NCBI GenBank assembly: GCA_964371945.1
Contig: CAYJPA010000002.1
Span: 1-64,000, forward strand
DNA: 64,000 nt
Source: CAYJPA01 sp964371945
Lineage (GTDB): Bacteria > Chloroflexota > Chloroflexia > Thermomicrobiales > UBA6265
Direction: 5' to 3'
Both the position numbers and the translations under genes were made by a program. Below, one piece after another: positions 1 through 8,998 of the stretch. The notes under the pieces are model-generated. The model made no database searches and was not told where the DNA came from. It saw only the letters and a list, made by a program, of their open reading frames with translations. Numbering within the stretch: position 1 is the stretch's first letter; the number at the start of each line of letters is the position of its first letter.

Positions 1-196
1 GGATCACGATCCTAGCATTTTGCGGATAATTGCGAAATACTCGCGGGCACCCGGCGATTGCCACACAATACCTGCACGACCCTGGAATGGGAATTGAAGT
101 GTCGCGTCAATGCAGCCGCGTGGAATATAATAGGTGGGCCCTCAATCGGAGTATCTATCAATAGGAATTGATATGTCGAACGACTCGGACATCCTC

Positions 197-610
197 AGTG
201 CTGGAAGCACTTCGCCGGCGTGGCCCGGTCACTGATGAATGTTGCCGACANNNNNNNNNNNNNNNNNNNNNNNNNNNNNNNNNNNNNNNNNNNNNNNNNN
301 NNNNNNNNNNNNNNNNNNNNNNNNNNNNNNNNNNNNNNNNNNNNNNNNNNTGATCCGGTAGACGAGCACTTTCGCCCGTTCTCAACCCTGGAAGGGTTTT
401 GTTGGCATAGCCCGGTCACTTTAGTGCCGGGCGGGCTTCGCCGGCGTGGCCCGGTCACTGATGAATGTTGCCGACATGATCCGGTAGACGAGCACTTTCG
501 CCCGTTCTCAACCCTGGAAGGGTTTTGTTGGTATAGCCCGGTCACTTTAGTGCCGGGCGGACGGCGCAGTTTACCGAACTAATTGAGCAACATCCATCAG
601 TGCCGGGCGG
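197..610. repeat. 126-bp tandem repeat array, interrupted by an assembly gap
   Basis: The block from CTTCGCCGGCGTGGCCCGG through the ACCCTGGAAGGGT palindrome to TTTAGTGCCGGGCGG recurs with a 126-bp period: 351-434 matches 477-560 with one difference, and 210-250 matches 436-476. Each unit holds two inverted repeats, AACCCT/AGGGTT and GCCCGGTCAC/GTGCCGGGC. Degenerate pieces of the second one continue to about 610. The ACCCTGGAAGGGT palindrome resembles intergenic palindromes found near IS200/RAYT-type transposases in other phyla. No reading frame is convincing. Confidence 0.85.
251..350. other. Scaffold gap (100 N)
   Basis: Exactly 100 N, the usual placeholder for a gap of unknown length. The flanks join in perfect repeat phase if the N are removed, since ...GCCGACA followed by TGATCCGG... 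is what the intact repeat reads at 470-484. The true gap is therefore probably a whole number of 126-bp units, possibly zero. Confidence 0.95.
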
Positions 611-703
611 TGCCCGAGTGACGATAGTCCGATCGATAAAGCACAATTTACGATCGCGCCGTCGAAACAACCCAATCAACTGAATCTCGGCAAAAGAGTC
701 GAA

Positions 704-732
704 AAGAGCCGCTCTGATAAAGAGCGGCTCTT
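704..732. terminator. Bidirectional intrinsic terminator
   Basis: AGAGCCGCTCT (705-715) pairs perfectly with AGAGCGGCTCT (721-731) around a 5-nt loop. A run of A precedes it and TTT follows, so it can end transcription on either strand. It would terminate minus-strand transcripts from the broken oxidoreductase or anything read through 740-1183. Confidence 0.7.
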
Positions 733-739
733 TCACATT

Positions 740-1183
740 CAATCTTTGCTGAGTTTGGAGGGTTGTCCTGATGCCTTGGCCGGAGTCCCCTGAGCGGCTA
801 TCGCCGCCACCCGGTTCACTCGGCGATGTTATCGCGACGTTTGTCCGTGTCTATTCGGTGACGCCGGCTGGTCTCATTGCCCCGAGGACCGCGGGGCCCG
901 GCCTGTCAACTTGCCACACTCCCCAGAGTACGCGATTCGGTCTCATGATCGAATCCCTCCCTAGCTCCGTCTACCCGGGTCATCTCCGTGCATTCGCGTC
1001 ACAGCGCACATTCTTCTGCGTTGGCGGAAACCGCCAAATTTGTGTTCGCTTTCGCACGTTTTCCAGACCTATCCGGTCTTTCTTGACGCCCCGCGCCGTT
1101 TTCGTTCGGCAGCCCAGGAGCTTATGCGTATGGTTTAGCACTCCTTGCGTCGCCTGTCAAGCGTGCCCTTGGGTTAATTCCGC
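740..1183. other. Intergenic stretch without a supported gene
   Basis: About 440 bases follow the terminator. The only long plus-strand frame (771-1187) has arbitrary composition and no recognisable family. On the minus strand a TTGACA hexamer occurs near 1160, followed 17 nt later by a weak -10-like TAAACC, which could start a transcript leftward. I see no other feature. Confidence 0.4.
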
Positions 1184-2756
1184 CTAATCGTTTGTATGTT
1201 CCGCCAGGATCCTTGCGGCCGCATACTCCCCGATCATCACCGCTGTCAGATGCGTAGTCGCCCGCACCATTTCAGGCATGATCGACGCGTCGACGACCCG
1301 CAATCCTCCAATCCCAATCACCTTGCAGCCGGGATCGACCACCGACCTCGGATCATCCGCCGCGCCCATCCGGCAGCTTCCGACCGGATGCTGTGTATCC
1401 TGGCAGTTCTCGAGCAGCCATTGATCGAGGTCGTCTTCGGACGGCAATCCGCCGGAAAGATCGCCGGTCACAAACGATTCGAGCCCGGTCGTGATCGCCT
1501 GTACCGCGGGAAGGGCGACGATCTTGTGCGGTCGTTGATAGCCGTCACGCGGCCGAATCAGGTCGCGCTCGTCGTCGAGCATGTTGATCTCGACCTCCGG
1601 TTCGACGCTCGGATCTGGCGAGACAACTCGAATCTGACCCGTTGAGAATGTTTGATAACAGGAGGTCACTAAGAGCCCACGTGCGCGGCCTTCATCATCC
1701 AGTCCCAGGGTATTCATCGATGCCATGAACATGTCATTCGTCGCGGCGCCTACCAGCCCCGAGCTGAAGCGCACGCAGCAATTGGTGTGCCGGGAAAATG
1801 GTTCCGGTACACGGGCTTCCGGTTTGAGCTTCAACACCAGCCAGATCGAGGAATGACCAACGAAATTGTGACCAACCGGGAGATCAGCCACCGGCTGAAT
1901 GCCAAGCGCGGCGACCTCGTCCTTCGGTCAAATCCCGGAACGCATCAACATGCCCGGACTATGAATCGCCCCGCACGCGATGATGACTTCCCTGCTGTGA
2001 ATCCTCTCGACGCCGTTCGGAGCTCGCGCGTGCAGGCCGCTGCAACGATTATCCGGTTCAATACAGACTCGTTCCACCAAGACATCGCCGCGAATCGTCA
2101 GATTCGGCCGGTTTCTCGCTGGCTCCAGATACCCATCGTTGGTCGAAACTCGCACACTGTCACGCGAATTGATCGCGAACGGAGAAACGCCCGTCGAGCC
2201 CGGCGTGTTGTGATCGTCGTGCCACCCGTATCCGAGATCGACCGCGGCCGTCGCCAGTGCGTTGTCGACGGCGCCCCACTTTTCGCGTGGCGCCCGGTAA
2301 ACCGGAATCGATCCGCCTTTGCCGTGATACGGCTTGTCGCCAAAATCGAGATCGTCTTCGAGCTTGCAAAAGTACGGCAGCACGTCCGCACCGGTCCACC
2401 CGGTGCAGCCCTGCGCCGCCCAATCGTCGAAATCCTCGAGCATTCCACGGATCGCGATCTGGTCGTTGATCGCCGAGCTCCCGCCGGCACCGCGTCCACG
2501 CCAATAGAGTCGCGGGGGTTGGGCTTTTGATCGGCTTGCCTTGAGCTCGTCGTAGCGAAACTTCGCGTGCTCCTCGTTTCGAAATGACCCCGAACGGATT
2601 AAGCACTTTCATGTCGTCCGGGGTTTCCGCCGTCCGATAATCTGGGCCCGCTTCGACCAGCAAAACGCTGATTGAAGGAACCTTGCTGAGCCGGGCCGCA
2701 AGGGCTGCTCCACTCAATCCCGCACCGACGATGATGTAGTCATACACCGTGGACAT
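1184..2756 (-). pseudogene. GMC-family FAD oxidoreductase (choline/alcohol dehydrogenase type), broken
   Basis: Translating the minus strand gives a full GMC oxidoreductase in pieces. The N-terminal FAD-binding motif DYIIVGAGLSGAALAARLS follows a start at 2756. The GMC signature RLYWRGRGAGGSSAIN lies in another frame after a 1-base frameshift near 2575-2600. The middle then ends at a TGA (1928-1930) exactly where the conserved SGIGP motif needs Gly. The same frame continues to the C-terminal HPVGSCRMG and the histidine-containing catalytic region. Total span is 1573 nt, about 524 codons plus one base, the normal family length. Such enzymes oxidise alcohols such as choline in the cytoplasm. 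Two independent lesions make it a pseudogene, unless both are assembly errors. It is divergent from the YhfX-like gene. Confidence 0.85.
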
Positions 2757-2913
2757 GCCCGTCGCGCTCTCACACCAAGTGGCGAACATCGCGTTGCCAA
2801 ACCGAAAACCGCGTTCAATCGAAGTGTGAGATTCTTCAACTGTGGTCCCCGGACCGAGCCTGACGGAATGCACAATCTGATGCCGTCTTGTCGACGAACT
2901 CGTGGAGCGGTCA

Positions 2914-4185
2914 ATGCTGCTTGAGCGTGTCTTGGAGAAAAATCCCGCGATTGTCGAAGCCGCTGTGCAACTGCACCAGGAAGGCAAGATCCCGGCCGGA
3001 AGCTGGTTGTTCGATCTCGACACGATCGCCCACAACGCCAGGGCAATTTCGACCGAAGCGCGCCGGTTAGGTCTTCAGACCTATCTCATGACCAAACAGA
3101 TTGGCCGCAATCCGATGGTCGCGGCGGTCGCGTTGCACCACGGTCTCAACAAAACGGTGGCGGTCGATATTCAGTGCGCCCGCCTGCTGCACCGCTACCG
3201 CATACCAGTTGGTCACATCGGTCATCTCAACCAGATTCCGCTGCACGACATTCCAGCAGCACTCTCGATTCGACCGGATGTCATCACGGTGTACAGCGTC
3301 GAAGCCGCGCGCCGGATCTCAGACGCCGCTGGTGCGGTCAATCGAAAACAGGATCTGCTGATGCAGATCTACGGCCCCGACGACATCTATTTCCCAGGTC
3401 AGGAAGGTGGTTTTCGAGAGTCCGAATACATCGATGCCGCCAAAACAATCCAACAGCTGCCAAATGTACAAATCACCGGCGTGACCTCATTTCCGGTCAT
3501 GAGCTACGACTTTACGGGTACCAATGAAGTCGCGTTCAACCCCAACATGCAGACGATCACGACCGCCGCCGCGCGCCTGCAGTCGGAGCTCGGCATCGAG
3601 ATCACACAAATCAACGCCCCGGGCAACACCTCGACTTCGACCCTCGCGATGCTGCGTGAGGGGGGTGCGACTCATGTCGAACCGGGTCATGGACTAACTG
3701 CCACAACGCCACCGCAAATTGTCGAGCCGGATCATGTCGAGATCCCCGCGTTCGTCTTTGTGACCGAGGTTAGTCACCATTACGAGGGCAAGGCCTACGG
3801 AATCGCGAATGGCGGGCTTTGGGCGATGATGGGTCATTTCCTCGATCCGGCCTGGCGGGTCGGCGGTTTTGTCGGGTCTGAACCGGCCGCTGCTCTGTCA
3901 AATCGCATGGACTACGAGCACGTCGATCAGATCATCGACTACCACATCGCGTTGTTGCCGGGCGAACGCGCGAAGATCGGCGACACCGTCGTCTTCCCAA
4001 CCTACACTCAGGCGCACATGACCCGCGCCCAAATCGTGCCCGTTTCCGGCATCGCAAGCGGAAACCCACGCGTCTGGGGCGTCTTCGATCAAGCCGCCAC
4101 GATGCTCGACCGCGATTGGAACCCCGTCCCACCCGCCGAAGTTATGCGCCTCATCGACGAACTCCTCGACGTATATCCAACATAG
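2914..4185 (+). CDS. YhfX-like PLP enzyme (alanine-racemase fold)
   Basis: A 423-residue protein. The N-terminal half resembles the alanine-racemase type PLP barrel (WLFDLDTIAHNARAI, then YLMTKQIGRNP with the candidate PLP lysine), and the C-terminal half carries the Asn/Gly-rich and YGIANGG regions of the YhfX family. YhfX-type proteins are fold-type III PLP enzymes whose substrate is poorly known, so a specific racemase or aldolase activity is not claimed. ATG 2914 is preferred because GGAG (2904-2907) sits 6 nt upstream. A GTG at 2902 would overlap that site. The gene is divergent from the broken GMC oxidoreductase across 157 bases, so the two may have shared regulation. No neighbour of the E. 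coli yhf operon type is present. Confidence 0.75.
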   Translation: MLLERVLEKNPAIVEAAVQLHQEGKIPAGSWLFDLDTIAHNARAISTEARRLGLQTYLMTKQIGRNPMVAAVALHHGLNKTVAVDIQCARLLHRYRIPVGHIGHLNQIPLHDIPAALSIRPDVITVYSVEAARRISDAAGAVNRKQDLLMQIYGPDDIYFPGQEGGFRESEYIDAAKTIQQLPNVQITGVTSFPVMSYDFTGTNEVAFNPNMQTITTAAARLQSELGIEITQINAPGNTSTSTLAMLREGGATHVEPGHGLTATTPPQIVEPDHVEIPAFVFVTEVSHHYEGKAYGIANGGLWAMMGHFLDPAWRVGGFVGSEPAAALSNRMDYEHVDQIIDYHIALLPGERAKIGDTVVFPTYTQAHMTRAQIVPVSGIASGNPRVWGVFDQAATMLDRDWNPVPPAEVMRLIDELLDVYPT

Positions 4186-4240
4186 AGCCTGAAACGTTCG
4201 ATCCTCTATTCAGTTGATATGATATCGATGGGAAGATTTC

Positions 4241-4534
4241 ATGAGCATTACGCTGAGCGCGAGCCTTGAGGCGGTAATTCGCGAGAAGGCTGACTCGGGT
4301 CCATATGCAGACGTTGAGGACGTGCTGACCCGAGCACTGACCCTTCTCGAGGAGCAAGAAGACTTCGAGCGGCTTCGTCAGTTGCTGGTCGAAGCCGATG
4401 CGGCGATCGAACGTGGCGAGGGCGCGGAGTGGTCAACTGAACTGATTGGCCGAATCCGAGCAAAGGGCAACGATCAGTTCCGTCTGGGAACCATGCTCAA
4501 TCCCGATGTGAACCGACCTCCGTGCCGCGCCTGA
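4241..4534 (+). CDS. ParD-like ribbon-helix-helix antitoxin, toxin missing
   Basis: A 97-residue protein beginning MSITLSASLEAVIREKADSG. It continues with YADVEDVLTRALTLLEEQE, the ribbon-helix-helix and dimerisation pattern of ParD/CC2985-type antitoxins, which bind their own promoter and neutralise a ParE toxin. A family-like tail (IERGEGAEWSTELIGRI) ends near residue 82. The last ~15 residues look like read-out beyond the usual stop. The ParE gene normally follows within a few bases, but here the next 190 bases hold only a REP and then the decayed transposase. This is therefore an orphan antitoxin, perhaps left after loss of its toxin. Its function is inferred from the family. Confidence 0.65.
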   Translation: MSITLSASLEAVIREKADSGPYADVEDVLTRALTLLEEQEDFERLRQLLVEADAAIERGEGAEWSTELIGRIRAKGNDQFRLGTMLNPDVNRPPCRA

Positions 4535-4586
4535 ATTCCTGGACAGTTATGATACTCAATTAGAAGTGCCGGGTTACGCTTTTTTC

Positions 4587-4608
4587 GTAGCGGCGCATGG
4601 CATGCGCC
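4587..4608 (+). repeat. REP element, class A (GCGCATG arms)
   Basis: GTAG at 4587-4590 precedes the palindrome GGCGCATGGCATGCGCC (4592-4608). The same hairpin occurs inverted at 5349-5369 and again at 12555-12577. A GTAG foot 5' of a hairpin is the established recognition layout of REP-associated tyrosine transposases. Confidence 0.8.
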
Positions 4609-4723
4609 TTTGCCGCCTCGGAATTGCTCAATCGGCGAGCTCGGCTCAAACACGCAAATTGCTGCGCCAGTTTGCAACAATCAGAATCCGGGTCGTTCCC
4701 CCTCGGTCCTCGGAGTAACCAGA

Positions 4724-5266
4724 ATGGAAAAGGGCCACCCAAATCGAAAAACCGTCAGACTCCGAAACTTTGACTACTCCGGAAACGCCACCTACTTCTT
4801 AACCATTTGCACATTCGGGCGTCGTCATCTCTTCGGCGAAATCCTCGACAACTTGATGACCTTGAATGAGATCGGCTCATTGGTAGAGCAGGAATGGCTG
4901 CGATCCGCCCTGATCCGATGTGAACTCGACCTCCATTCGTTTGTGGTTATGCCAAATCACATACACGGTTTGGTAACCATCACGCCACAAGGATTGAGCG
5001 CATCTACTGGGAACCCGGTACTCGGTCGAAGGTCCCCTGCGACCAGTGCCCAGCTTCTCCGTGCTCCGCGATCACTCGGTTCCTTCGTCTCCGGATTCAA
5101 ATCCAGCACGACGCGCAAGATCAGATAGATCTCCGGAAACGAAACCGATCAGGTGTGGCAACGCGGGTATCACGAGCATGTCGTACGCAACGAGTTCGAT
5201 TTCGACCGGATCGTTGCATACATGGCAAACAACGCTGAAACGTGGGCAACAGATCGAGAACGTTGA
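4724..5266 (+). pseudogene. REP-associated tyrosine transposase (RAYT, Y1/IS200-like), amber-interrupted
   Basis: ATG 4724 opens a protein with the RAYT N-terminus (TVRLRNFDYSGNATYFLTIC), then the metal-binding His-x-His motif in VVMPNHIHGLV and the region SLGSFVSGFKS. An in-frame TAG (5126-5128) stops it after about 134 residues. The same frame continues to a TGA at 5264-5266 with VWQRGYHEHVVRNEFDFDRI, the conserved C-terminal region that carries the catalytic tyrosine, so the truncated product lacks that Tyr. About 180 codons in all is the usual family length. REPs of the same class flank it in inverted orientation (4587-4608 and 5349-5369), the standard REP-RAYT unit. RAYTs are domesticated single-strand transposases that act on REPs. 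Confidence 0.88.
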
Positions 5267-5348
5267 AAACGACGGTGAAGAACGGGCTGCCCGGAAGCAC
5301 ATTGAAGCGGAAATCCATTGCCAGAATAAATTGAGCGATTTGTTGCAG

Positions 5349-5369
5349 GCGCATGCCATGCGCCGCTAC
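5349..5369 (-). repeat. REP element, class A, inverted
   Basis: The minus strand reads GTAG (5369-5366), then the palindrome GCGGCGCATGGCATGCGCC. It is the inverted partner of 4587-4608 across the RAYT gene. Confidence 0.8.
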
Positions 5370-5411
5370 CAATATCTCTGACAACAATCACATACTTGGC
5401 ACGCTAACCAA

Positions 5412-7010
5412 CTACCAGCGACCCGACTTGCCGGTCAGCGTGCCCAACAGCCCGCGAATCAAACTCCGACCCGCGGTCCGGCCAAACTCCTCCGCCGATT
5501 CCATCGCCGCATCGGCAAGAATGTCCTGCGAGCTCTTCGGTTGGGCTCGCGATCGTGACCGCGAAGTTGAGGCTTTCAGCAGTTTCTCCTCTTCCTTCGC
5601 CCGTTTCGCGGCCGCCTTTGCATCCGCTTCAGCCTGATCGGCCGCGGCTTCCGCCATCTCCGCTCGCTGCGCCTTTTCTTTCAACAACTCATAGGCCGAT
5701 TGCCGGTCGACCTGGTTGTCGTACATGCCCTGCACCGGGGACCAGTTCACCAGCTTCGTGCGCATCACCGGCTCGATCGGGCCGATCTGGCTGCGTGGCG
5801 GCACCACGAATGCCCGCTCCACGATCCCCGGCGTCCCCTTCTCGTCCAGAAACGACACGAGCGCCTCGCCCACGCCCAATTCGGTGATTGCTGCCTCGAC
5901 ATCCAGCGCCGGATTCGTGCGAAACGTCTCAGCCGCCGCGCGAACCGCTTTCTGATCGCGCGGGGTGAATGCGCGCAACGCATGCTGCACGCGATTGCCG
6001 AGCTGACCCAGCACGATATCCGGCACATCGAGCGGATTCTGGCTGATGAAATAGACGCCGATCCCCTTCGATCGAATCAACCGGATCACCTGCTCGATCT
6101 TGTCCTGCAGTGCGTCGGGTGCATCCGAAAAGAGCAGATGCGCTTCGTCGAAAAAGAATACGAGCCTCGGCTTTTCGAGATCCCCGACCTCCGGCATCGT
6201 TTCGTACAGCTCGGAGAGCATCCAGAGCAGGAACGTCGCGTAGACCGTCGGCGAGAGCATCAATTTGTCCGCGGCGAGGATGTTGATGTAGCCGCGACCC
6301 TCTTTGTCCGTCCGCATCAGATCGCTGAGACTCAGCGCCGGTTCGCCAAAGAGACAATCGCCGCCGCTCTGCTCGAGCGCCAACAACCCGCGCTGGATCG
6401 CGCCGATGCTGGCCGCGGAGACATTGCCGTATTCTGTCGTGATCGATTTCGCGTTGTCGCCAACGAACTGGAGCATCGACCGCAAATCCTTCAGATCGAG
6501 CAACAACAGTCCTTGATCGTCAGCGAATTTGAACGTGATCTGGAGCACGCCTGACTGCGTGTCGTTTAGACCCAGCAATCTGCTCAGCAGTACCGGTCCC
6601 ATTTCTGAAATGGTCGAGCGAATCGGATGACCCTGCTCTCCAAAAACGTCCCAAAAAATGACCGGAAACGGCGCGTACGCGAAATCGGTCAGTCCGAGCA
6701 ACTCGATTCGCTCCGTAACCTTTTGATTGTTTCCGCCCGCCAGGCTAATTCCCGCGAGGTCGCCTTTGACATCGGCCATGAAGACCGGCACGCCGATCTC
6801 GCTGAATCTCTCTGCCATTGTGTGAATCGTTACGGTTTTGCCGGTTCCGGTCGCCCCTGCCACCAGCCCGTGCCGGTTCGCCATCTTCGAAACCAGAAAC
6901 AAGTCGACCACGTTCTTGGCGACGAGCATTCTGGTTGGATCCGGCGCAGTGCTGGACGTCGTTGCAGGCTGAATGGGCGTTGCGGCGGGTGTCTCAACAG
7001 GATCGGCCAA
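5412..7010 (-). CDS. HerA-helicase-like ATPase, DUF853 (YjgR family)
   Basis: A 532-residue P-loop ATPase. Walker A is GATGTGKT (residues 52-59) and Walker B is LVFFFDEAH (283-291). The order MANRHGLVAGATGTGKT, VPVFMADVKGDLAGI, FISQNPLDVPDIVLGQLGNR and HALRAFTPRDQKAVRAAA is typical of DUF853/YjgR proteins. These are relatives of the hexameric translocase HerA without its N-terminal barrel, and their cellular role is not established. The C-terminal region (about 430-510) is an Ala/Glu/Lys-rich coiled coil followed by a Ser/Arg linker. It lies downstream of lysJ on the same strand, but a 170-nt gap with a degenerate REP separates them. A role in DNA translocation is inferred from the family only. 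Confidence 0.85.
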   Translation of the reverse strand: MADPVETPAATPIQPATTSSTAPDPTRMLVAKNVVDLFLVSKMANRHGLVAGATGTGKTVTIHTMAERFSEIGVPVFMADVKGDLAGISLAGGNNQKVTERIELLGLTDFAYAPFPVIFWDVFGEQGHPIRSTISEMGPVLLSRLLGLNDTQSGVLQITFKFADDQGLLLLDLKDLRSMLQFVGDNAKSITTEYGNVSAASIGAIQRGLLALEQSGGDCLFGEPALSLSDLMRTDKEGRGYINILAADKLMLSPTVYATFLLWMLSELYETMPEVGDLEKPRLVFFFDEAHLLFSDAPDALQDKIEQVIRLIRSKGIGVYFISQNPLDVPDIVLGQLGNRVQHALRAFTPRDQKAVRAAAETFRTNPALDVEAAITELGVGEALVSFLDEKGTPGIVERAFVVPPRSQIGPIEPVMRTKLVNWSPVQGMYDNQVDRQSAYELLKEKAQRAEMAEAAADQAEADAKAAAKRAKEEEKLLKASTSRSRSRAQPKSSQDILADAAMESAEEFGRTAGRSLIRGLLGTLTGKSGRW

Positions 7011-7072
7011 AATCTCTTCTCCTCGGACTCAACTGACTGACAAGTGATTATCACCTGATCACGCCACCATTC

Positions 7073-7100
7073 GTAGGGCAGACCCGATGTGGTCTCCCTG
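7073..7100 (+). repeat. Degenerate REP element (GCAGAC class)
   Basis: GTAGGGCAGACC and GGTCTCCCTG face each other across a short loop (7073-7100), in the gap upstream of the HerA-like gene. It resembles the REP at 10004-10030. Confidence 0.5.
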
Positions 7101-7180
7101 TCCCATTCCTGACGAACAACCTCAATGGAACGTCGCTTACTCGCAAAAACCGCAACACTGAATTGCAGTCGCAATCCCGG

Positions 7181-8365
7181 CTAAGCCAGCGTTTCCTTGA
7201 GGGCCACGAGAAACTCGTCGACCTGCTCCTCGCCCCAGATCATCGGCGGCAACAAGCGAAACACGACCGGCGTCGCCGGCAGTGCAAGCACGCCTCGTTC
7301 TTGCAGCCCCCGCAGGGTCGCGGTCACCCGCTCTTTCATCTCGACGCCGATCATCAGCCCGCGACCTCGCACAGCGCGAATCTTCGGGCTTTCGAGAGCG
7401 CGAATGCTGGCCATCAGCCGGTCTCCGATCCGCTCCGCGTTCTCATACAGACCGCGCGATTTGATCGCGTGCAACGTCGTGATCGCCGCGCGACACGCCA
7501 GCGGATTCGCGCCAAATGTCGTGCCGTGTGCTCCAGCCGGGATCTTCTCACTGATCGCTTCGCTGATGATCGTCAAACCAATCGGGAACCCGTTGGCGAG
7601 CGCTTTCGCGGTAACCGCGATATCCGGCACGACGCCTGATCGAGAGATGTGAAACGGCACGCCCGTCCGAAACCCCGACTGAATCTCGTCGGCGATCAAT
7701 AGCGCTCCGCTGGCATCGGCGATCTCTCGCGCGCCGATCAGATAGCTGTCATCGGCCGGATAGATCCCGCCCTCTCCTTGAACCGGTTCCAGAATGATCG
7801 CCGCCGTTTCGTTGTCGACGGCCGCTCGCAATGCTTCGAGATCGTTGAATCCGGTGTGAGTCGCCTGGATCGGAAGTGGCTCGAAGGGAGCCCTGTACTT
7901 CGGATCGGCGGTCGCGGAAAGCGCGCCAAGCGTCCTACCGTGGTAGCCCCGCTTGGCTGCCACGATCTTGTGCTTGCCGGTTGTGGCCATCGCGAATTTC
8001 AGTCCGGCTTCGATCGCTTCCGCCCCAGAGTTGCTGAAAAACGAGCGCGTCAATCCTGCCGGCGCGATCTCATCCACCGCCGCCAGCGCCGCCGCCCGCA
8101 TGTCGTTGTAAAAACTCTGATGGCACGTCGTCAGCGTCGCGAGCTGATCTGCCAATGCCGCCGCAAACTCAGGATCGGCGTGTCCGAGCACCGCCACCCC
8201 GTAGTTGCTCATCGCATCCAGATACCGCTTGCCGTCGGAATCGTAAAGGTACGATCCTTCGCCGCGAACCAGTGCGATATCGCGCTTGGCGTACAACGCC
8301 GGCTGGTGGCTCTGTTCCAGTTGTTGAACGATCTCGATCGCCATCGCCGGCGCGATAGGTGTCAT
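7181..8365 (-). CDS. LysW-linked aminotransferase LysJ/ArgD
   Basis: A 394-residue fold-type I PLP aminotransferase of the acetylornithine/4-aminobutyrate group. It shows SNSGAEAIEAGLKFA, the PLP aspartate in LIADEIQSGFRTG and the PLP lysine in TAKALANGFPIG (about residue 254). In the LysW pathway it aminates the semialdehyde made by LysY, giving LysW-gamma-lysine or LysW-gamma-ornithine with glutamate as donor. ATG 8365 is chosen because GGAGGAAAG (8372-8380) lies just upstream. The frame is open further up but without a better site. It sits at the end of the lysX-lysY-lysZ-kinase-lysJ run, all minus strand. Which substrate dominates cannot be read from sequence, and ordinary ArgD is the alternative. 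Confidence 0.9.
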   Translation of the reverse strand: MTPIAPAMAIEIVQQLEQSHQPALYAKRDIALVRGEGSYLYDSDGKRYLDAMSNYGVAVLGHADPEFAAALADQLATLTTCHQSFYNDMRAAALAAVDEIAPAGLTRSFFSNSGAEAIEAGLKFAMATTGKHKIVAAKRGYHGRTLGALSATADPKYRAPFEPLPIQATHTGFNDLEALRAAVDNETAAIILEPVQGEGGIYPADDSYLIGAREIADASGALLIADEIQSGFRTGVPFHISRSGVVPDIAVTAKALANGFPIGLTIISEAISEKIPAGAHGTTFGANPLACRAAITTLHAIKSRGLYENAERIGDRLMASIRALESPKIRAVRGRGLMIGVEMKERVTATLRGLQERGVLALPATPVVFRLLPPMIWGEEQVDEFLVALKETLA

Positions 8366-8458
8366 GTCAGTCTTTCCTCCAAAAAAGGCTCCAGAGCGAG
8401 TTCCAATCACCCGCAACCCGCGCCACGTCGATCAAATTTCCGTAAGCCGTCTTGAAAT

Positions 8459-8983
8459 TTACAAAGCCACCAGCGGCACGATCTCCCGCCAAATCCACGA
8501 CTCCGGCGGCTCGGCAGGTCTGTATGCAATCCAGGTTTCATCCGGCATCGGCAATTCTATTCCCGCCTTCACTTCCTCGAAATCGGCGTCAGGCACATTC
8601 GGCCTCGTTTGTTCGATCCGATTGGCCGCCATTCGACTCTTTGCCAATTCAGGATCGACATCCAAATAGAGGATCGTCATCGGAATCCCATGTTTGAGCG
8701 CGATTCGCCGGATACGGTCCCGCTGCAAGCGTCGATAACTGACGGCATCGAAGACGACTGATTTCCCGGCGGCAAGCGCATCTTCAACCCGCGCGTACGC
8801 GGCCCGGTATGCCGCGATCCATTCCGCCCGCTCCACCCGGCGCCCTGGAAATGTGCCTTCGTTGTCCAGATGGTGCTGATCGACCTCAACATGGACGATC
8901 CCAAGTTCTTTCGCCAACGCCCGTCCCATCGTCGACTTCCCCGAAAACGGCAGCCCACAAAGCAGAAACAGATGCTGGCTCAT
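8459..8983 (-). CDS. Small P-loop kinase (AAA_33-like)
   Basis: A 174-residue protein with an N-terminal Walker A in LFLLCGLPFSGKSTMGRALA, followed by the second-strand and lid pattern of small P-loop kinases (GKSVVFDAVSYRRLQRDRI, LYLDVDPELAKSRMAANR). Such kinases include gluconate-kinase-like, zeta-toxin-like and tRNA-modifying relatives, and the substrate is unknown here. It lies between lysZ (15 nt) and lysJ (93 nt) on the same strand, so it is probably co-transcribed with the LysW cluster. Whether that reflects a metabolic link or only position is not clear. The length matches stand-alone members. Confidence 0.75.
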   Translation of the reverse strand: MSQHLFLLCGLPFSGKSTMGRALAKELGIVHVEVDQHHLDNEGTFPGRRVERAEWIAAYRAAYARVEDALAAGKSVVFDAVSYRRLQRDRIRRIALKHGIPMTILYLDVDPELAKSRMAANRIEQTRPNVPDADFEEVKAGIELPMPDETWIAYRPAEPPESWIWREIVPLVAL

Positions 8984-8998
8984 GGAACATTCATGCGA

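Noticed and set aside
197..610. CRISPR array
   Set aside because: Units are 126 bp and continuous with no unique spacers or cas genes; it is a plain tandem repeat.
771..1187. A 138-codon plus-strand open frame after the terminator
   Set aside because: Composition is irregular, no family pattern, and no ribosome site of note; it lies in a stretch without homology signs.
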